DNA of 7,623 bases, taken from positions 1 to 7,623 of the forward strand of contig JAHDGN010000147.1 in assembly GCA_020627645.1 (NCBI GenBank), given 5' to 3'. The DNA is from Akkermansiaceae bacterium. Its GTDB lineage: Bacteria; Verrucomicrobiota; Verrucomicrobiia; Verrucomicrobiales; Akkermansiaceae. Made by a program: the position numbers and the translations under genes. Below are positions 6,002 through 7,623 of this stretch, piece by piece (within the stretch, counting starts at the first letter, position 1; each line of letters starts with the position of its first letter). Under the pieces are notes generated by a model. It saw only the letters and a program-made list of their open reading frames with translations, was not told where the DNA came from and did no database searches.

Positions 6002-7534
6002 ATGCACACAACACAAGATACACCTAAAGGGAGCTCGGATAACCCCCGCATCCTCCTGATCACGCCAGAAATTTCCTATGTCTCAAAAAAACTCTCCAAA
6101 GATGCCGAGCGACTACGAGCAAAAGCCGGCGGCCTCGCCGACGTTTCCGCACTTCTCGTCCACGGTCTATCCTCAACGAAAAAAGACATCCATCTCGCAA
6201 TCCCTCATTATCGGAACCTCTTTCAAGGCGGAAACTCACCCACTCACCCCGGAAAACGCAACCGCATCTCAGTCGGCAAACGAATCCACCTCGCTGAAGA
6301 TTGTAAATTCTACCGCCGAGGTGGGGTCTACCAAGCCTGTAAAGATGACCTCCTTATGTCCGCCCTCGCCTTCCAACGCGATCTCATCAACCACATCATC
6401 CCCCGTGTTCAACCCGATATCATTCACTGCAACGACTGGATGACCGGCCTCATCCCTGCCGAAGCCAAAAAACTCGGTATTCCCACCGTCTTCACCATCC
6501 ACAACATCCACACCCAAGAAGCCACCCTTGCCCAGCTCGAAAACTCCGGAATCCCCGCAGGCGACTTCTGGGACCTTCTTTATTTTTCCCGCTATCCCGA
6601 ATCATTCGACGAATCCTACTGGACGAATCCGATCGACCTCCTGGCCAGCGGCATCATGACTGCTGATCACGTCAACGTCGTCAGCCCGACCTTTTTGAAC
6701 GAAGTCGCTTCCGGCCATCACGAATCCATCCCGCCACACATCAGCCACCTCCTCTACCATAAACGTGAAGCCGGTGCAGCCTCCGGCATCGTCAACGCAC
6801 CCGACCCCTCATTCAACCCACAACTTGATCAACATCTCCCCCATAAATTCACCCCATCAAATCAAAACACCATCAAACCACTCCTCAAACGAGACCTTCA
6901 ACAACGACTCCTCCTTCGTGACGACCCTTCGGCCCCCATCCTTTTCTGGCCTTCCCGCCTCGATCCCATCCAAAAAGGCTGCCAACTCCTCGCCGACCTT
7001 CTCCCTCAACTGATCCACGACTACGAATACCTCGGTCTTCAAATCGTCCTCATTGCCGACGGCCCACACCAACAACACTTCCAAGGCAACGTCACCTACC
7101 ACAACATCCAAGATCGCGTCGCCGTCCATCCGTTCTCCGAATCACTTTCCCACCTTGGATACGGCGGTTCCGATTTTGTCCTCATGCCCTCGTCGTTCGA
7201 ACCATGTGGCCTCCCTCAAATGATCGGAGCCCGCTATGGATCCCTCCCCATCGCCCACGCCACCGGCGGCCTAAAAGACACCATCACCCAAATGGACACC
7301 AACAACAACACGGGTAACGGCTTTCTCTTCCACCACTTCAACCCCGACGCGTTCCGCTGGGCCATCGACCAAGCACTCCATTTCCACCAACTCCCCATCC
7401 AAGAAAAGAACCCCCAAATCTCCCGCGTCATGAAAGAATCAAAAATCAACTTCTCAGACACACGCGTGGTTCAAGAATACCAAAAAATTTACGACCAAAT
7501 TCACAAACCTCAAGAAGCTCGCCAACTCGCCTAG
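6002..7534 (+). CDS. glgA: Glycogen/starch synthase (ADP-glucose type, glycosyltransferase family 5)
   Basis: The enzyme extends alpha-1,4-glucan chains by transferring glucose from ADP-glucose (possibly UDP-glucose) in the cytoplasm. The 510-residue GT-B protein has the first Rossmann domain at about 15-245 and the second at about 310-480. Visible GT5 landmarks are RILLITPEIS (16-25), the nucleotide-sugar loop AKAGGLADV (40-48, the family's KTGGLADV), HCNDWMTGLIP (142-152, the family's HDW region), FTIHNIH (164-170), NVVSPTFLNEV (225-235) and SGIVNAPDPSFNP (261-273). The second domain has PSRLDPIQKG (317-326, with R319 and K325) and PSSFEPCGLPQMI (396-408, with E400 as the expected catalytic Glu), then HATGGLKDT. 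Compared with E. coli GlgA, there are about a dozen extra residues between the first strand and the AKAGG loop. This fits a distinct subgroup seen in Verrucomicrobiota and some other phyla. The gene stands alone, with no other glycogen gene beside it. ATG 6002 is the first start in frame; no clear Shine-Dalgarno precedes it. Confidence 0.88.
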   Translation: MHTTQDTPKGSSDNPRILLITPEISYVSKKLSKDAERLRAKAGGLADVSALLVHGLSSTKKDIHLAIPHYRNLFQGGNSPTHPGKRNRISVGKRIHLAEDCKFYRRGGVYQACKDDLLMSALAFQRDLINHIIPRVQPDIIHCNDWMTGLIPAEAKKLGIPTVFTIHNIHTQEATLAQLENSGIPAGDFWDLLYFSRYPESFDESYWTNPIDLLASGIMTADHVNVVSPTFLNEVASGHHESIPPHISHLLYHKREAGAASGIVNAPDPSFNPQLDQHLPHKFTPSNQNTIKPLLKRDLQQRLLLRDDPSAPILFWPSRLDPIQKGCQLLADLLPQLIHDYEYLGLQIVLIADGPHQQHFQGNVTYHNIQDRVAVHPFSESLSHLGYGGSDFVLMPSSFEPCGLPQMIGARYGSLPIAHATGGLKDTITQMDTNNNTGNGFLFHHFNPDAFRWAIDQALHFHQLPIQEKNPQISRVMKESKINFSDTRVVQEYQKIYDQIHKPQEARQLA

Positions 7535-7623
7535 TGCTTCGTTCGGCTTCAACTGAGGCATGGAGCTATAGCCCGGATATTTCATGAATCAGTTTGAGTT
7601 CGCCTCAGATCATTGCATTTCAG
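7535..7623. other. Non-coding tail after glgA, possible repeat or mobile-element edge
   Basis: No frame here looks coding, and no T-rich terminator follows glgA. CTGAGGC (7553-7559) and GCCTCAG (7602-7608) form an exact 7-bp inverted repeat enclosing 42 bases. Within it lie two small palindromes, GCTATAGC (7565-7572) and TTCATGAA (7581-7588). The stretch CCCGGATATTTCATGAA (7572-7588) looks like the terminal repeat of some insertion sequences as I remember them, but this is unverified. The base texture is less C-rich than the rest of the window. Confidence 0.3.

Overview
The window is chromosomal-type bacterial DNA carrying the end of one gene, four further complete or nearly complete loci, and short, structured intergenic gaps. 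The protein styles point to a Gram-negative bacterium of the Verrucomicrobiota or the wider Planctomycetes-Verrucomicrobia-Chlamydiae group. The reasons are an outer-membrane TonB receptor, an esterase tail like those common in these phyla, a glycogen synthase of the 'AKAGGLADV ... CNDWMTGLIP' subgroup, and few clear Shine-Dalgarno sites. This placement is inferred from remembered family resemblance and is only moderately secure. No tRNA, rRNA, CRISPR array or transposase gene is visible.

Layout. Bases 1-161 (+) are the last 52 codons of a probable SGNH/sialate O-acetylesterase-like enzyme. It is followed by a strong hairpin terminator (189-221) that it shares with the convergent gene. Bases 231-2852 (-) are one open frame joining a membrane sensor histidine kinase to an NtrC-like response regulator with a badly degenerate AAA+ domain. 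The junction holds an internal ATG and a five-G run; one G fewer would separate the two halves with a classic ATGA overlap. A 124-base gap (2853-2976) with a perfect 9-bp inverted repeat separates it from a divergent TonB-dependent receptor gene (2977-5032, +), which is broken by a frameshift near 3730. A long hairpin (5087-5130) leads to a TruC/RluA-type pseudouridine synthase (5149-5811, +). A 190-base gap with overlapping, mutually exclusive inverted repeats then precedes a glycogen/starch synthase (6002-7534, +). The last 89 bases are non-coding and differ in texture from the rest; they may be the edge of a repeat or mobile element.

How the genes may work together. The kinase/regulator and the TonB receptor are divergent across a shared control region, so a sense-and-import module is the natural reading. 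The palindrome in that gap could be the operator of the regulator, or a Fur-type iron site (10 of 14 positions match the 7-1-7 consensus). The regulator lacks the parts needed to drive sigma-54 polymerase, so it probably acts as a simple DNA-binding regulator. The receptor is frameshifted and the regulator has a suspicious fusion point. Either the module is decaying in this strain, or the assembly carries small indels here. TruC and GlgA look like unrelated housekeeping genes.

A striking window-wide feature is that the + strand is C-rich and G-poor whichever strand is coding. The skew is strong enough to give the minus-strand protein a V/G/E/R-rich composition and the plus-strand proteins an H/P/T/N/Q-rich one.
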